40,757 nucleotides of DNA from Bacillota bacterium (GCA_023443625.1 JAEZTQ010000030.1:1-40757), one strand, 5' to 3'. Numbered from the stretch's first letter, positions 7,847 through 17,710 are shown. The notes: generated from the sequence alone by a model not told the origin. A program made the numbers and translations.

Positions 7847-8769
7847 GTTCACAAGAAAAGGTGATTTTACTAATTATTTGTATAAACTCAATAGTTGCTA
7901 TCTTGTATCTTTGCTGGGGAACAGTAATTCCTTATTTAAGAAAGAAGAAGCTTCATAACAATAGTCAAGGGAAATATATAATTATTTTTATCATAATGCT
8001 CTTGTGTCCCGTAGTTGGTCCTTTATTTTTCTTTATGGGAAATATTCTCTTTTATTTATTTTTCTTTCAACAGGCAGATCTTTCTGATGTTATTTTTAGT
8101 AAAGCACGTAAGGAATCCCATCTTAAGGATGATGGTGATGCCAAGATGAACTTGGTTCCCTTAGAGGAAGCAATTGCTGTCAGTGATAGTAATAGCCTAA
8201 GAAGATTAATGATGAATGTCATTAAGGGAGATGTTCAAAAATCTCTAGCCTCCGTATCCTTGGCTTTAAACAGTGAAGATTCTGAGGCAGCCCATTATGC
8301 TGCTTCTGTTTTGCGAGATGAGCTTAATGAATTTAGAGAAAATGTTCAAAAGATGTATACAGAAATAAAGAAAAATTATGAGAACCAATCCCAGTATTGC
8401 ACCCTGCTTATAGAATATATGAATGGTATTCTACTACAGAAGGTATTCATTCCTATGGAGCAAGAGCAATATGTCCACCTTATGTCAGAGATAGGCGAGA
8501 TATTATATCAAAAAGGCGAGATGACAAGTATTGTATATGAGTGGATATGCTTACGTTTACTGGATATTAGGGAATATGAAAAGGCAGAGGAATGGAGCGG
8601 GAGAGCACTAGAAGCTTATCCTTGGGAATTGTCATCCTATACCTGTAGGTTAAAGATATATTTTAATATGCAGGAGAAAGATAAATTCTTTAAGACGATG
8701 GAGGATTTGAAGAATTCCAAAATCATTATTGACAGTGAAACACTGGAGTTGATTCGTGTATTCATGTAG
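7843..8769 (+). CDS. pelE: PelE-like membrane protein with TPR-like helices
   Basis: 308 residues. Two membrane helices lie near the N-terminus (about 7-28 and 45-75), and the rest is a soluble helical region with TPR character (for example residues 200-300, with EYEKAEEWSGRALEAYPWE). PelE in Gram-negative and Bacillus Pel systems has the same plan and links PelD to the synthase complex. Assignment rests on this architecture and on position between PelD and PelF/PelG genes, since PelE sequences are poorly conserved. The start overlaps the pelD stop by 4 nt, indicating translational coupling. Confidence 0.6.
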   Translation: MSSQEKVILLIICINSIVAILYLCWGTVIPYLRKKKLHNNSQGKYIIIFIIMLLCPVVGPLFFFMGNILFYLFFFQQADLSDVIFSKARKESHLKDDGDAKMNLVPLEEAIAVSDSNSLRRLMMNVIKGDVQKSLASVSLALNSEDSEAAHYAASVLRDELNEFRENVQKMYTEIKKNYENQSQYCTLLIEYMNGILLQKVFIPMEQEQYVHLMSEIGEILYQKGEMTSIVYEWICLRLLDIREYEKAEEWSGRALEAYPWELSSYTCRLKIYFNMQEKDKFFKTMEDLKNSKIIIDSETLELIRVFM

Positions 8770-8788
8770 ATAATAGGGGGACAGTTTT

Positions 8789-11197
8789 ATGTCAATGACC
8801 ATATTAACAATTTATCAACTGATAACCTTGTTTATAGTCTATATTGTTATGACTCTATTCCTACCTGCCGCTGTTTTTCATAAAAAACTGGTGGGGCACT
8901 GTTTTTGTGTCCGTTTTATGATTTATTTTCTCATAGGTAATTTTTACATAATAAATCTTGTCTATATATTACAACTTCTAAAGATAGCCAATGGTTATAC
9001 ACTGTGGATAGTTACTCTCCTGCTGGCGGCAGTTGTGGGTCTTTGGATTAATAATTTGTCAGTAAAAAATATGTTTAAGGTTGTTTGGCAATATGTTAAT
9101 AGAATAATCCAGGGTAGTATGGGAATTAAAACCTTTCTTCGAAGAATGTTAAAATTTACTATCCGTATGATAAGAAAGGTTGTCTCATGGATAAGGAAGA
9201 GGTCACGGGGCCATATGTTAGAGGGCTTGTGCCTATTTGGACTTCTGGGATATTTGTTTTGGATCTATGGCTCCAATGCTATTACCACCTATGGTTATTG
9301 TTCATCGGACATTCCAGTGCATAATTACTGGATCAATGGTATGAAAGATAATGAAATCTTTATTGCAGGAGTATATCCCTTTGGTTTTCATTGTATTATC
9401 TATTATTTTCATACCTGCTTTGGTATAGATACTTATATTCTCCTGCGATTATTTTGTTTGGTACAGACAGTTTTCATTCATCTCATGTTAATTGCCTTTA
9501 TTAAGGCTTTGACTAAAACAAGTTTTGCTGTATATATAGGTGTTGGTATATATATTGCCATAGGAATTTTTGAACCAGACTGTACTAACCGCTTCTTTAG
9601 TGCCCTTCCCCAGGAATTTGGAATGGCCTTTATCTTACCAGCTATATATTTTGCCTTTGCATTCTTTACAGAAAGAAAGAAGGAAGTTGATAGTGAAGAG
9701 AAGGTCACAAAGAGCATAAAGAGGGAGAATAAAAAGAAATATAAAGATTATCTGCGGACCTTGAGATTAGTGCAAAGAAGCAGACTTTATATTAAAAAAA
9801 TAAATGCCTCTACATGGAATTTGGTTATATACACTATGAGCTTTAGCTTGACCTTAACAATTCATTTTTATGATACCTTAATTGTGGGATTATTTTGCCT
9901 TGCAATAGCCCTTGCTTTCTATAAACAATTTTTTCATCGAAGGTATTTAGGACGAATAATGGTAGGGTTCTTTCTAGGTATCATAATTGCACTCTTGCCT
10001 CTAGCTATAGCTTTTGCATCTGGAACTCCCTTGGAACCCTCTTTAAAATGGGGAGTAAATGTTATTAAGGGAACTGAAAATGATGGTAAATTAGAGCTTA
10101 ACGCAGAATCACAAACACCAGTTGTAAAGGATACGGAGGAAGAAATTCTTGAAGAAGACATAGAGATGGATATGCCGATTCACAGAGAAATGACTCTTGA
10201 GGAATGGATTGGGTATAAAATATCTCAAGCCTTTGATACAGTAAAAGGTTTTGCTTATGATATATATGATTCCTTTAACTATATGTTAAATACGGCAGTA
10301 TTTTTAAGTAAGGATAGGGATTATATGCGGATTATTTTACTCTGCATGCTTTGGATTCTTGTATGGTCCCTATTGTCATTTGTAAGAAAGAAAGAAGAGT
10401 ATGGAGGAAGGCTTCTTGCTGTATTATTCTATATAGGATTTTTGTTATTATTATTAGCCACCGGACCTTTAGGACTGCCAGTACTTTTAGACAGTAACCG
10501 CTGCCGAATTTTCTTGGTTTATTCCTTGCCCATATTATGGAGCTTTATGGCAGATGCCCCTTTGTATGTACTCTTTGACGGTTATAAAGGAAGAAGGTTC
10601 ATATATCGTGCATCTTTAATTACCTGTAGTATTTTAGCTATTGCAATTGGAGCCTGTCTGCCCCTTCGTAAGCCCGGTATAGTAAAAGGATTAGAGACAA
10701 ATCAAGCAATTACCTGTCTTACAAATATTATATATGAAAACAAGGATTTAAGCTGGACAATTGTATCGGCCAATGATGAGACCCAGATGGTAGTAGGGAG
10801 AGGCTTCCACACTGAGATTATTGAGTTTTTGAAAACCATGGAATATACAGGGCACAGAGGAGCACTCTTTATACCCACCCGTTATGTATATTTCTTTATT
10901 GAGAAGATTCCCATTGATTATCCAGTTCCATACGAGAACAGCGGACAATCAATCTCTGAGAAGGGAGCTAGTAAGAGCCTGCCCCTGGGAACAGACCTGG
11001 GCGTATACCAGACAGAGAACCGTTGGATTGTTATGTCAAAAATGTATTATTGGGCCAAAGCCTATCAAGAGTTGTATCCCAATGAGATGAAAGTCTATTT
11101 AGAAGATGATGAGTTTATCTGTTATCGAATTGAACAAAATGATTATAGCCTTAATAATTTTGCCATAGATTACGGATTTAATCTACCAGAGGAATAA
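8789..11197 (+). CDS. Large polytopic membrane protein, possible GT-C type glycosyltransferase
   Basis: 802 residues with ten or more membrane helices through about residue 600 and a soluble, probably extracellular, C-terminal region of some 190 residues. After a helix at 145-165 the outside loop reads SSDIPVHNYWI (D174, H178) and later YPFGFHCIIYYF. An acidic residue and His in the first large outside loop are typical of lipid-sugar-using GT-C transferases, so a polymerase or transferase role is possible; this is inference and no named family is certain. A charged loop of about 45 residues (near 410-460) separates two helices. It lies 19 nt after pelE and 25 nt before the DUF2194-like gene, and may replace the envelope components that Gram-positive Pel systems lack. 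Confidence 0.7.
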   Translation: MSMTILTIYQLITLFIVYIVMTLFLPAAVFHKKLVGHCFCVRFMIYFLIGNFYIINLVYILQLLKIANGYTLWIVTLLLAAVVGLWINNLSVKNMFKVVWQYVNRIIQGSMGIKTFLRRMLKFTIRMIRKVVSWIRKRSRGHMLEGLCLFGLLGYLFWIYGSNAITTYGYCSSDIPVHNYWINGMKDNEIFIAGVYPFGFHCIIYYFHTCFGIDTYILLRLFCLVQTVFIHLMLIAFIKALTKTSFAVYIGVGIYIAIGIFEPDCTNRFFSALPQEFGMAFILPAIYFAFAFFTERKKEVDSEEKVTKSIKRENKKKYKDYLRTLRLVQRSRLYIKKINASTWNLVIYTMSFSLTLTIHFYDTLIVGLFCLAIALAFYKQFFHRRYLGRIMVGFFLGIIIALLPLAIAFASGTPLEPSLKWGVNVIKGTENDGKLELNAESQTPVVKDTEEEILEEDIEMDMPIHREMTLEEWIGYKISQAFDTVKGFAYDIYDSFNYMLNTAVFLSKDRDYMRIILLCMLWILVWSLLSFVRKKEEYGGRLLAVLFYIGFLLLLLATGPLGLPVLLDSNRCRIFLVYSLPILWSFMADAPLYVLFDGYKGRRFIYRASLITCSILAIAIGACLPLRKPGIVKGLETNQAITCLTNIIYENKDLSWTIVSANDETQMVVGRGFHTEIIEFLKTMEYTGHRGALFIPTRYVYFFIEKIPIDYPVPYENSGQSISEKGASKSLPLGTDLGVYQTENRWIVMSKMYYWAKAYQELYPNEMKVYLEDDEFICYRIEQNDYSLNNFAIDYGFNLPEE

Positions 11198-11222
11198 CAT
11201 TGAGAAAGGGGAGTTCAAAAAG

Positions 11223-13046
11223 ATGGTTTCACGAAGAAATTTTATCGTTATAACCTTGATAATATTTGTGATTTTGTTTCTTTTTCAACTCTTTGGAGCT
11301 GTAAAGGATTCCTTAAATAAGTACGACAAGAATGAGTATTTAGAAGAAACAAAGTCTAGTCTGACAGCCCATAGCGCCTATGAGTTGAAGGGGGCCTATG
11401 ATAAGAAGGATAGGGACTATGTCGTCTATATTGGTTCTGAAGATAGCTCCCTAGCCTCCGTGGTAGAACAATGGTGTACATTTACTAAGAGAGCTTTGCT
11501 TCCCTTATCTCATCTCGAATATGAAAGAATTGACTTAGACAACCCACCGGCAACAGTTCTGCTAGATTCCTCTTACATGGACTGGAGTAAGGATATTGTA
11601 ATCTTAGAAAGATTAATTAAAGAGGGAATTAATTTTGTTTTTTGTAATATTCCTCCCTTTGAGGTTATTGAAAATAGCAAGGAGCTACAGAGAATCCTCG
11701 GAGTTATCATTGTGGCAGAACCAGAGATTAATCTTGAGGGAGTAAAGCTCTTTGGAGGCTTTTTGTTAGGAGGGGAAGAAGTTTATCAAGTTAAGGATAG
11801 CAGGGATGCTAAATATCAGGATATGGATTTAAGTATTCCCTGGTATTGTGTAGGCTCTGGGACTAAGACATATATGGTTGGTCTATTGGATGAAGAGGAA
11901 TTTGATAATTTGGACAATGAATTTCTCCCAGCTATAATATGGAGAAATAGTATAGGGAATTCACGTATCTTTGCTGTAAATGGGGATTATTTGAATACCA
12001 ATACAGGACTAGGAATTTTAAATGCTATGATGGCTGAACAATATGAGTATGAAATATATCCTGTAGTAAATGCGCAGACACTGATTACTTTGGATTACCC
12101 AATTATGGCCGTAGAAAATAATAGTGAAATGTATGAACGCTATAGCCGGTCTTCGGATTCACTTTATATGAATATTATATGGCCCAGTATGATCTCCTTA
12201 ACAACCAAAATCAAGGCAAGACTCACTTGCATGATGAATCTTCAGCTTGATTATGAAGATGGAAGTGAGCCAGATGAGGAAAAATTACAATATTATTTTA
12301 AACTCATTAGGGAACAGAAGGGAGAGGTGGGTTTGTCGGGCTCACAAGTATCTCAAATATCTCTGGCAGATAAGCTTACAAAGGATTATGCTTTCATAGA
12401 ATCCAGTCTTCCTGATTATGGTTTCACCTCATTTTATGCTGGCACTCTTAACATAGAGGATATCATAAGGGAGCAGGACCTACCTATACTGAATAATATT
12501 AAAACCCTGCTGGTAGACTATGATCACTGGGCTCCTATGGTTTCCTATACCACGGAGGATATTCTACTTTTAAAGGCAACCATAGATGGTTTTAGCCATA
12601 CCTCATTGGAGGATTTGAGGGTAAAAAGCATGATGACCTCCCTTGGCTACTCCGCTATTGTAGTGGATATGAAGAGAATCCTATATCCCAATAAGGATAC
12701 TGCTGGTTGGGAATATTTACAGAAGGAGCTTTCTAGATTTACTACAACCTATTGGCGAAAATTCACGGATTTTGAGCAGGTGACCCTCTCTGAATGTGAC
12801 AAAAGGATGCGAAACTTTCTTGCAATGGATTATCAGGACAACAAAAATGAGAATATAATTACTCTTCAAATTAGTAATTTTAATGAAGAAGGTTGGTTTA
12901 TACTAAGAACCCATGGAGAAGAGATAAGCTCCTTAGAGGGCGGTACTTATGAGGAGATAGAAAGGAATGCTTACCTGTTACGTGCAAAAGAGGACAAAAT
13001 ACAAATACATCTTAAGGACACTAAGCGTAAATTTTTTATGTCATAG
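11223..13046 (+). CDS. DUF2194/PelA-like extracellular protein
   Basis: 607 residues with one N-terminal membrane anchor (about 7-25) and a large outside part. It resembles DUF2194 proteins, which accompany PelF and PelG genes and correspond to parts of PelA. The first 250 residues look like a reductase- or glutaminase-like fold (DRDYVVYIGSED, NFVFCNIPPFEVI, IFAVNGDYLN). About 290-480 resembles a polysaccharide deacetylase barrel. I do not see the metal-binding DD and HxxxH motifs of an active CE4 deacetylase, although LQLDYEDG may be the first-motif remnant, so activity is doubtful. A beta-rich C-terminus may bind carbohydrate. The family assignment is moderately sure; an active site cannot be named. 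Confidence 0.65.
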   Translation: MVSRRNFIVITLIIFVILFLFQLFGAVKDSLNKYDKNEYLEETKSSLTAHSAYELKGAYDKKDRDYVVYIGSEDSSLASVVEQWCTFTKRALLPLSHLEYERIDLDNPPATVLLDSSYMDWSKDIVILERLIKEGINFVFCNIPPFEVIENSKELQRILGVIIVAEPEINLEGVKLFGGFLLGGEEVYQVKDSRDAKYQDMDLSIPWYCVGSGTKTYMVGLLDEEEFDNLDNEFLPAIIWRNSIGNSRIFAVNGDYLNTNTGLGILNAMMAEQYEYEIYPVVNAQTLITLDYPIMAVENNSEMYERYSRSSDSLYMNIIWPSMISLTTKIKARLTCMMNLQLDYEDGSEPDEEKLQYYFKLIREQKGEVGLSGSQVSQISLADKLTKDYAFIESSLPDYGFTSFYAGTLNIEDIIREQDLPILNNIKTLLVDYDHWAPMVSYTTEDILLLKATIDGFSHTSLEDLRVKSMMTSLGYSAIVVDMKRILYPNKDTAGWEYLQKELSRFTTTYWRKFTDFEQVTLSECDKRMRNFLAMDYQDNKNENIITLQISNFNEEGWFILRTHGEEISSLEGGTYEEIERNAYLLRAKEDKIQIHLKDTKRKFFMS

Positions 13047-13056
13047 GAGATTGCGC

Positions 13057-13098
13057 CGCAATCCCCTCGGGCGCAAAGTGTCAGCAAGCTGACACTTT
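13057..13098. repeat. Dispersed repeat with attached hairpin, copy 2
   Basis: The 18-mer CGCAATCCCCTCGGGCGC (13057-13074) matches 1441-1458 exactly. Here GCGCC before it pairs with GGCGC at its end. It is followed by a nearly perfect hairpin AAAGTGTCAG CAAG CTGACACTTT (13075-13098). It fills the 76-nt gap between the DUF2194-like gene and pelF, and could trim or punctuate the operon transcript. Confidence 0.65.
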
Positions 13099-13122
13099 AT
13101 TAAAGAAGAAATGAGGCACGGG

Positions 13123-14580
13123 ATGAAGATATGTGTAGTTGCAGAGGGCTGCTATCCTTATGTGGTTGGTGGAGTATCCGGATGGATACAAAGTCTAATT
13201 AAATCCTTTCCCAATATAGAATTTCTTATCGTAACCATTGTATCAAACCGTAGTATGAGGGGTAAATTTGTCTATGAACTGCCTCCTAATGTTACTAAAG
13301 TATATGAGTTATATTTAGAGGACTTAGATTGGTATAATGGTGGTAAGACGAAAAAGAGAAGGGAAAGACTGAAGGAAAAGGATTATATTGAGCTGCGTAA
13401 TTTAATCCTGTCACAGAATGTTGACTGGGAGCGATTGTTTCATATATTTCAGAATGATAATCTGTCAATCGATGACTTGCTTATGGGGGCAGATTTTATG
13501 AGTGCAGCAACTGATTATTATAAGAAGAAGTTTAACGGTATAGTCTATTCTGATTTTTTATGGACAATGCGTTCTATTTATCTTCCCCTTTTATTTACCT
13601 TAAAGATGAAGATTCCCAAGGCAGATTTGTACCACTGTGTTGCTACAGGCTATGCGGGGGTGTTAGGAAGTATGGCCAAAACCTTCTATGGTAGTGGTTT
13701 ATTGATTTCTGAGCATGGAATTTATACCAGAGAAAGAGAAGAAGAGCTGATTAAAGCCAAGTGGGTTAGCGGAATATATAAGAATATATGGATTGAACAA
13801 TTTCATAAGATGGCAAGTCTAGCCTACTATAAAGCGGATTTGGTTACCAGCTTATATGAGCATGCGAGGAAGCTGCAGATAGAATTTGGCTGTCCTGAAG
13901 AAAAAACCTTGGTGACACCCAATGGAATTGATGTGGAAAGACTTACAGACCTCCGGGATAAGAATATGGAGGAGCTGGAGGATATTAATATTGGTGCAAT
14001 CATGCGTGTTACACCAATTAAAGATATCAAAACCTTAATTAGGGCCTTTGGTTACGCAAAATCCCAACAACCTAGATTGAAGCTCTTCATTATGGGTCCC
14101 TGGGAGGAAGATGAAACCTATGCAAGAGAATGCTTTGAGCTGGTGAATATGCTGGAGATCCAGGATATTATCTTTACGGGAAGTATTGATATAAGAGAGT
14201 ATCTAGGTAGAATGGACATGACAATTCTAACCAGTGTTAGTGAAGGCCAGCCCTTAACAATTTTGGAGAGCTTTGCCGCCAAAAAACCAGTGATCGCAAC
14301 AGATGTGGGTAATTGCAAGGGGCTGATACTTGGTGAGGGGGATGAATTTGGGCCAGCCGGCATTATCACCCATATAATGAGCATCGACGAAATCACAAGG
14401 GCAATTCTTGATTTAGCCAATCATCCAGATTTGAGGCAGAGAATGGGTGAGAATGGATATCAAAGAGTATTATATAAATATAAAGTTGAAGATATGAGGG
14501 AGAAGTACCGGCAAATCTATATGAAATTTGCAGAGAGTATGGAGATACCTTGGTCGGAGGAAGTCTTTACACCATTATAA
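13123..14580 (+). CDS. pelF: PelF-type GT4 glycosyltransferase (Pel polymer synthase)
   Basis: 485 residues. It starts MKICVVAEGCYPYVVGGVSG, the characteristic PelF N-terminus, and has the GT-B / GT4 layout: an acceptor half, the linker with ISEHGIYTRERE, then TPNGID and the donor-site motif SEGQPLTILE (E-x7-E) in the C-terminal half. PelF is the soluble synthase that polymerises amino sugars from UDP-activated donors (UDP-GlcNAc in Pseudomonas) with PelD, PelE and PelG. I chose the ATG at 13123, which has GAGG 6 nt upstream; a frame 4 codons longer begins at 13111 with a poorer site. pelG follows 14 nt later. Confidence 0.85.
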   Translation: MKICVVAEGCYPYVVGGVSGWIQSLIKSFPNIEFLIVTIVSNRSMRGKFVYELPPNVTKVYELYLEDLDWYNGGKTKKRRERLKEKDYIELRNLILSQNVDWERLFHIFQNDNLSIDDLLMGADFMSAATDYYKKKFNGIVYSDFLWTMRSIYLPLLFTLKMKIPKADLYHCVATGYAGVLGSMAKTFYGSGLLISEHGIYTREREEELIKAKWVSGIYKNIWIEQFHKMASLAYYKADLVTSLYEHARKLQIEFGCPEEKTLVTPNGIDVERLTDLRDKNMEELEDINIGAIMRVTPIKDIKTLIRAFGYAKSQQPRLKLFIMGPWEEDETYARECFELVNMLEIQDIIFTGSIDIREYLGRMDMTILTSVSEGQPLTILESFAAKKPVIATDVGNCKGLILGEGDEFGPAGIITHIMSIDEITRAILDLANHPDLRQRMGENGYQRVLYKYKVEDMREKYRQIYMKFAESMEIPWSEEVFTPL

Positions 14581-14594
14581 GAGAGGAGAGACCT

Positions 14595-16079
14595 ATGGCT
14601 GGACTTGGCGTTACTCTGAATAAAATATTTAGCAAAAATACAATATCAACAAACTTGTTAGGCTTTGGTTATAGCGTTGTCATAACCATTGCACCTATGT
14701 TATTTGTAATCTTAACAATTATTGTGATGATGGAGCTTCTAGGTTTTTCTTCAGTGGAATATGCCACAAGAGAACTGTTCGCATGTACTATACTGTATAT
14801 ATTTATATTTGCACTTATTACAGCGTCACCCTTTAATGCAGTACTCTCCAAATATATGTCGGATATTATTTACGAAGAAAAATACACAGATATTATACCC
14901 TGTTTTCATATTGGCCTACTCTTTAATATTTTATTTAGCAGTTTATTGGGGATACCTTTTTGCTTATGGGAATATTTTGTGGGGCAGGTAGATATCATTT
15001 ATGTATTTACGGGTTTTTGTGGTTATATTGCTCTTGTTTTGGTGTTTTATACAACCTTATATATGTCCATTTTCAAAGATTTTCATAAAATATCTATATT
15101 TTATGCCATAGGAATGTTAATCACCCTGGGAACCTCCTACCTCTTTGTTAATGTTTTCTCCTTTGAAGTAACCTATAGTATGCTCCTATCCATTACCCTG
15201 GGTTTTTTTCTCATAGCATCCATGGAAATAGCTATGATGAAATCTTATTTTCGATATAACAGTAATCAATATAAGAGGGTTTTACATTATTTTAAAAAAT
15301 ATTGGATGCTGGTGGTAACAAACTTTTTATACATTCTTGGATTATTTGCTCATAACTTTGTCTTCTGGACTACGGACCTTAAACTGGTGGTAGTAAATAG
15401 CTTTGTTTGTGCGGAACCTTATGATATGGCTAGTTGTCTGGCTATGTTTACTAATATATCGGCCAGTGTAATCTTTGTATCTCGCGTGGAAATGTATTTT
15501 CATGAACGTTACAGAGATTATTCAGAAGCAGTAATTGGTGGTAGATGGTCTGATATTAAGAAGGCAAAGAAGAGAATGTTCCAGCAGTTAGCCAGTGAGC
15601 TTATGAGCCTTGCAAGGTTGCAGTTTATCATATCAATTATTATATATTTAGCCTTCGTTGTTCTTTTACCAGGCTTTGGTTTTTCAGGTATGGTTATGAG
15701 AATTTATCCATCCCTGGCAGCAGCATATTTTGTATTGTTTCTAATGTATTCAGCAATTGTTTTCCTTTACTATTTTGATGATTTGAGGGGAGCACTGGTA
15801 ACAGCCATCGGCTTCTTTACTGTGACCTTAGTGGGAAGTATATATACCACTGGATTGTCGGATATTTGGTATGGGATGGGGTTGTTTGCAGGAGCCTTCA
15901 CTGGTTGGTGCATTTCATATTACCGTTTGAGATGGGTGGAGAAAAACTTGGATTTTCATATCTTCTGCAAAGGTGAATTATTAAAAAAAGGCAAAGGGAA
16001 AAAGCCACCAGAAAAAGTTTACGATGCATATGAGGAGATAGCAAGAAAACAGAAAAGAAGAGGGGAAGAGATAGCATGA
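14595..16079 (+). CDS. pelG: PelG, Pel exopolysaccharide membrane transporter
   Basis: 494 residues from the ATG at 14595, preceded by GAGAGGAG; the open frame extends 15 codons further into pelF but without a better site. It begins MAGLGVTLNKIFSKNT and has about twelve membrane helices of the MOP flippase superfamily, matching the PelG family in length and opening. The basic C-terminal tail (KKGKGKKPPEKVYD) is cytoplasmic. PelG moves the growing polymer across the cytoplasmic membrane with the PelD/E/F complex. The next gene starts inside its stop codon (ATGA). Confidence 0.85.
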   Translation: MAGLGVTLNKIFSKNTISTNLLGFGYSVVITIAPMLFVILTIIVMMELLGFSSVEYATRELFACTILYIFIFALITASPFNAVLSKYMSDIIYEEKYTDIIPCFHIGLLFNILFSSLLGIPFCLWEYFVGQVDIIYVFTGFCGYIALVLVFYTTLYMSIFKDFHKISIFYAIGMLITLGTSYLFVNVFSFEVTYSMLLSITLGFFLIASMEIAMMKSYFRYNSNQYKRVLHYFKKYWMLVVTNFLYILGLFAHNFVFWTTDLKLVVVNSFVCAEPYDMASCLAMFTNISASVIFVSRVEMYFHERYRDYSEAVIGGRWSDIKKAKKRMFQQLASELMSLARLQFIISIIIYLAFVVLLPGFGFSGMVMRIYPSLAAAYFVLFLMYSAIVFLYYFDDLRGALVTAIGFFTVTLVGSIYTTGLSDIWYGMGLFAGAFTGWCISYYRLRWVEKNLDFHIFCKGELLKKGKGKKPPEKVYDAYEEIARKQKRRGEEIA

Positions 16080-16462
16080 TGGTGTGGAGATTAATTATGA
16101 TAGGGGTTGGATTAGTAATACTTTTTGCTGATTTTGGAGTATTGGTTTACAAGAAATTTACTGAATTAATGGGAATAGGATGGGCTATATTTTCTATTTT
16201 TATCATATTATTCGGCGCAGTGCCCGGTCTTTCAGACTGGACTATGCTAATGGATGGAACAAAATATATGGGCTTGTTTCTTATCTTTGTAATAATAATT
16301 ATTAATGCATTTTTAGTATGTATATTAATATCCCAGTTATCAATGAAAAATCAAGAGCTGGCAATGCAAGTATCCTTGCTTAACCAGGAGAATGAAATCA
16401 TTCTTCGAGAATTGAAGATAATTACAGGGAATATAAATATAAATAAACGGGATGTAAAGTGA
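16076..16462 (+). CDS. DUF2304-like small membrane protein
   Basis: 128 residues with three membrane helices (about 3-22, 33-55 and 63-87) and a C-terminal coiled coil (LSMKNQELAMQVSLLNQENE). This is the pattern of DUF2304 proteins, which are typically encoded next to DPM1-like family 2 glycosyltransferases; one follows at 17711. Their biochemical role is not known; a partner or regulator of lipid-linked sugar transfer is suspected. It overlaps pelG by 4 nt and touches the next gene, so all are translated from one message. Confidence 0.7.
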   Translation: MMVWRLIMIGVGLVILFADFGVLVYKKFTELMGIGWAIFSIFIILFGAVPGLSDWTMLMDGTKYMGLFLIFVIIIINAFLVCILISQLSMKNQELAMQVSLLNQENEIILRELKIITGNININKRDVK

Positions 16463-17700
16463 TGAAGCAGAAAATACTTTTTGTAATCAATACCCTAGGA
16501 CATGCAGGGGCTGAAATGGCTATGTTAGAACTTATGCAACGCTTTGATGACAGTCGGTATGAGATATCCCTTTATGTTCTCATGGCACAGGGGGAACTCA
16601 TACATCGCATTCCTCCCAAAGTAAAGATTTTAAATAATAAATATTCAGATAGCTCTGTACTATCTGAATCAGGATATAAAAATATGCTAAGCACAATCTG
16701 TTTGGCAGGCTTAATAAGGGCAAATGTATTACGTCTCTTACCTTATATGGTAGGAGGATTGATAGTAATGTTGAAAAAGAAGAAGATACATAAAGAAAAG
16801 CTGTTATGGAGAATGATATCTGATGGAGCAAGACCTCAGAAGGCAGTTTATGATTTAGCCATAGCCTATCTGGAGGGAGGCTCTGCCTATTATGTTGCTG
16901 ATCATGTGAAAGCAAGAAAAAAGGTGGCATTTATACATATAGATTATAAAAGAGCAGGCTATACAAGACAATTGGATAAGGATTGCTATCTTAAATATGA
17001 CAGAGTTTTTACAGTGTCGGGGGAGGTCCAAGCTAATTTTCTTAAAGTATATCCGGAATGTACACCCTATACCCAGGTTTTTGAAAACCTCCTTGATAAA
17101 GAGGCCATCATAAGAAAATCAAAGGAAACGGGAGGGTTTATGGATGACTTTGATGGTATTCGTTTATTGACAGTAGGACGGTTGACCCACCAGAAGGCAT
17201 ATGATATTGCTATAGATGCTATGAGTATATTAAAAGAAGAGGGCTATAATGTACGCTGGTATGTTTTAGGAGAGGGACCGGAGAGAAAAAGATTAGAACA
17301 GAAAATCTTAAAAGCAGAATTAACCCAGGATTTCATATTACTGGGAGCAAGATCAAATCCCTATCCCTACTACCTGCAGACTGATATTTATATACATGCA
17401 ACAAGATTTGAAGGTAAGAGTATTGCAATACAAGAGGCTCAGATACTAGGATGTGCAATAATTGCATCGGATTGCAGCGGTAACAGAGAGCAGTTAGAGC
17501 ATGAGAAAGAGGGGCTGCTTTGCGAATTAACCAAGGAGGAAATCGCCAGGAGCATTATAAAGCTTATCCTTGATGAAGAACTTAGGAGTAAATTTTCCCA
17601 GGCTTCCAAGAATAAGAAGATGAATGCTTCCAAAGATATAAAACAAATGATGGAATTATTGAGTGATTATGGGTTCAATAACAAAGATGCGAAGGGATAG
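16462..17700 (+). CDS. Family 4 glycosyltransferase
   Basis: 412 residues with a GT-B fold of the GT4 family. The N-terminal half begins ILFVINTLGHAGAEMAM (acceptor-side glycine loop). The C-terminal half shows LLTVGRLTHQKAYDIAIDAM and the donor-site motif EGKSIAIQE (E-x7-E), with SGNREQL after it. It is cytoplasmic and would add one sugar from a nucleotide donor to a lipid-linked or polymer acceptor. The start ATG overlaps the preceding stop; a GTG lies one codon upstream. Which sugar it transfers cannot be read from sequence. Confidence 0.85.
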   Translation: MKQKILFVINTLGHAGAEMAMLELMQRFDDSRYEISLYVLMAQGELIHRIPPKVKILNNKYSDSSVLSESGYKNMLSTICLAGLIRANVLRLLPYMVGGLIVMLKKKKIHKEKLLWRMISDGARPQKAVYDLAIAYLEGGSAYYVADHVKARKKVAFIHIDYKRAGYTRQLDKDCYLKYDRVFTVSGEVQANFLKVYPECTPYTQVFENLLDKEAIIRKSKETGGFMDDFDGIRLLTVGRLTHQKAYDIAIDAMSILKEEGYNVRWYVLGEGPERKRLEQKILKAELTQDFILLGARSNPYPYYLQTDIYIHATRFEGKSIAIQEAQILGCAIIASDCSGNREQLEHEKEGLLCELTKEEIARSIIKLILDEELRSKFSQASKNKKMNASKDIKQMMELLSDYGFNNKDAKG

Positions 17701-17710
17701 GAGGAAAGGA

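Noticed and set aside
9478..9717. Leftward frames inside the Pel genes (such as 9478-9717, 9934-10161, 14118-14420, 16598-16930)
   Set aside because: They lie antisense within clear coding genes, lack binding sites, and are shadows of the codon usage on the other strand.
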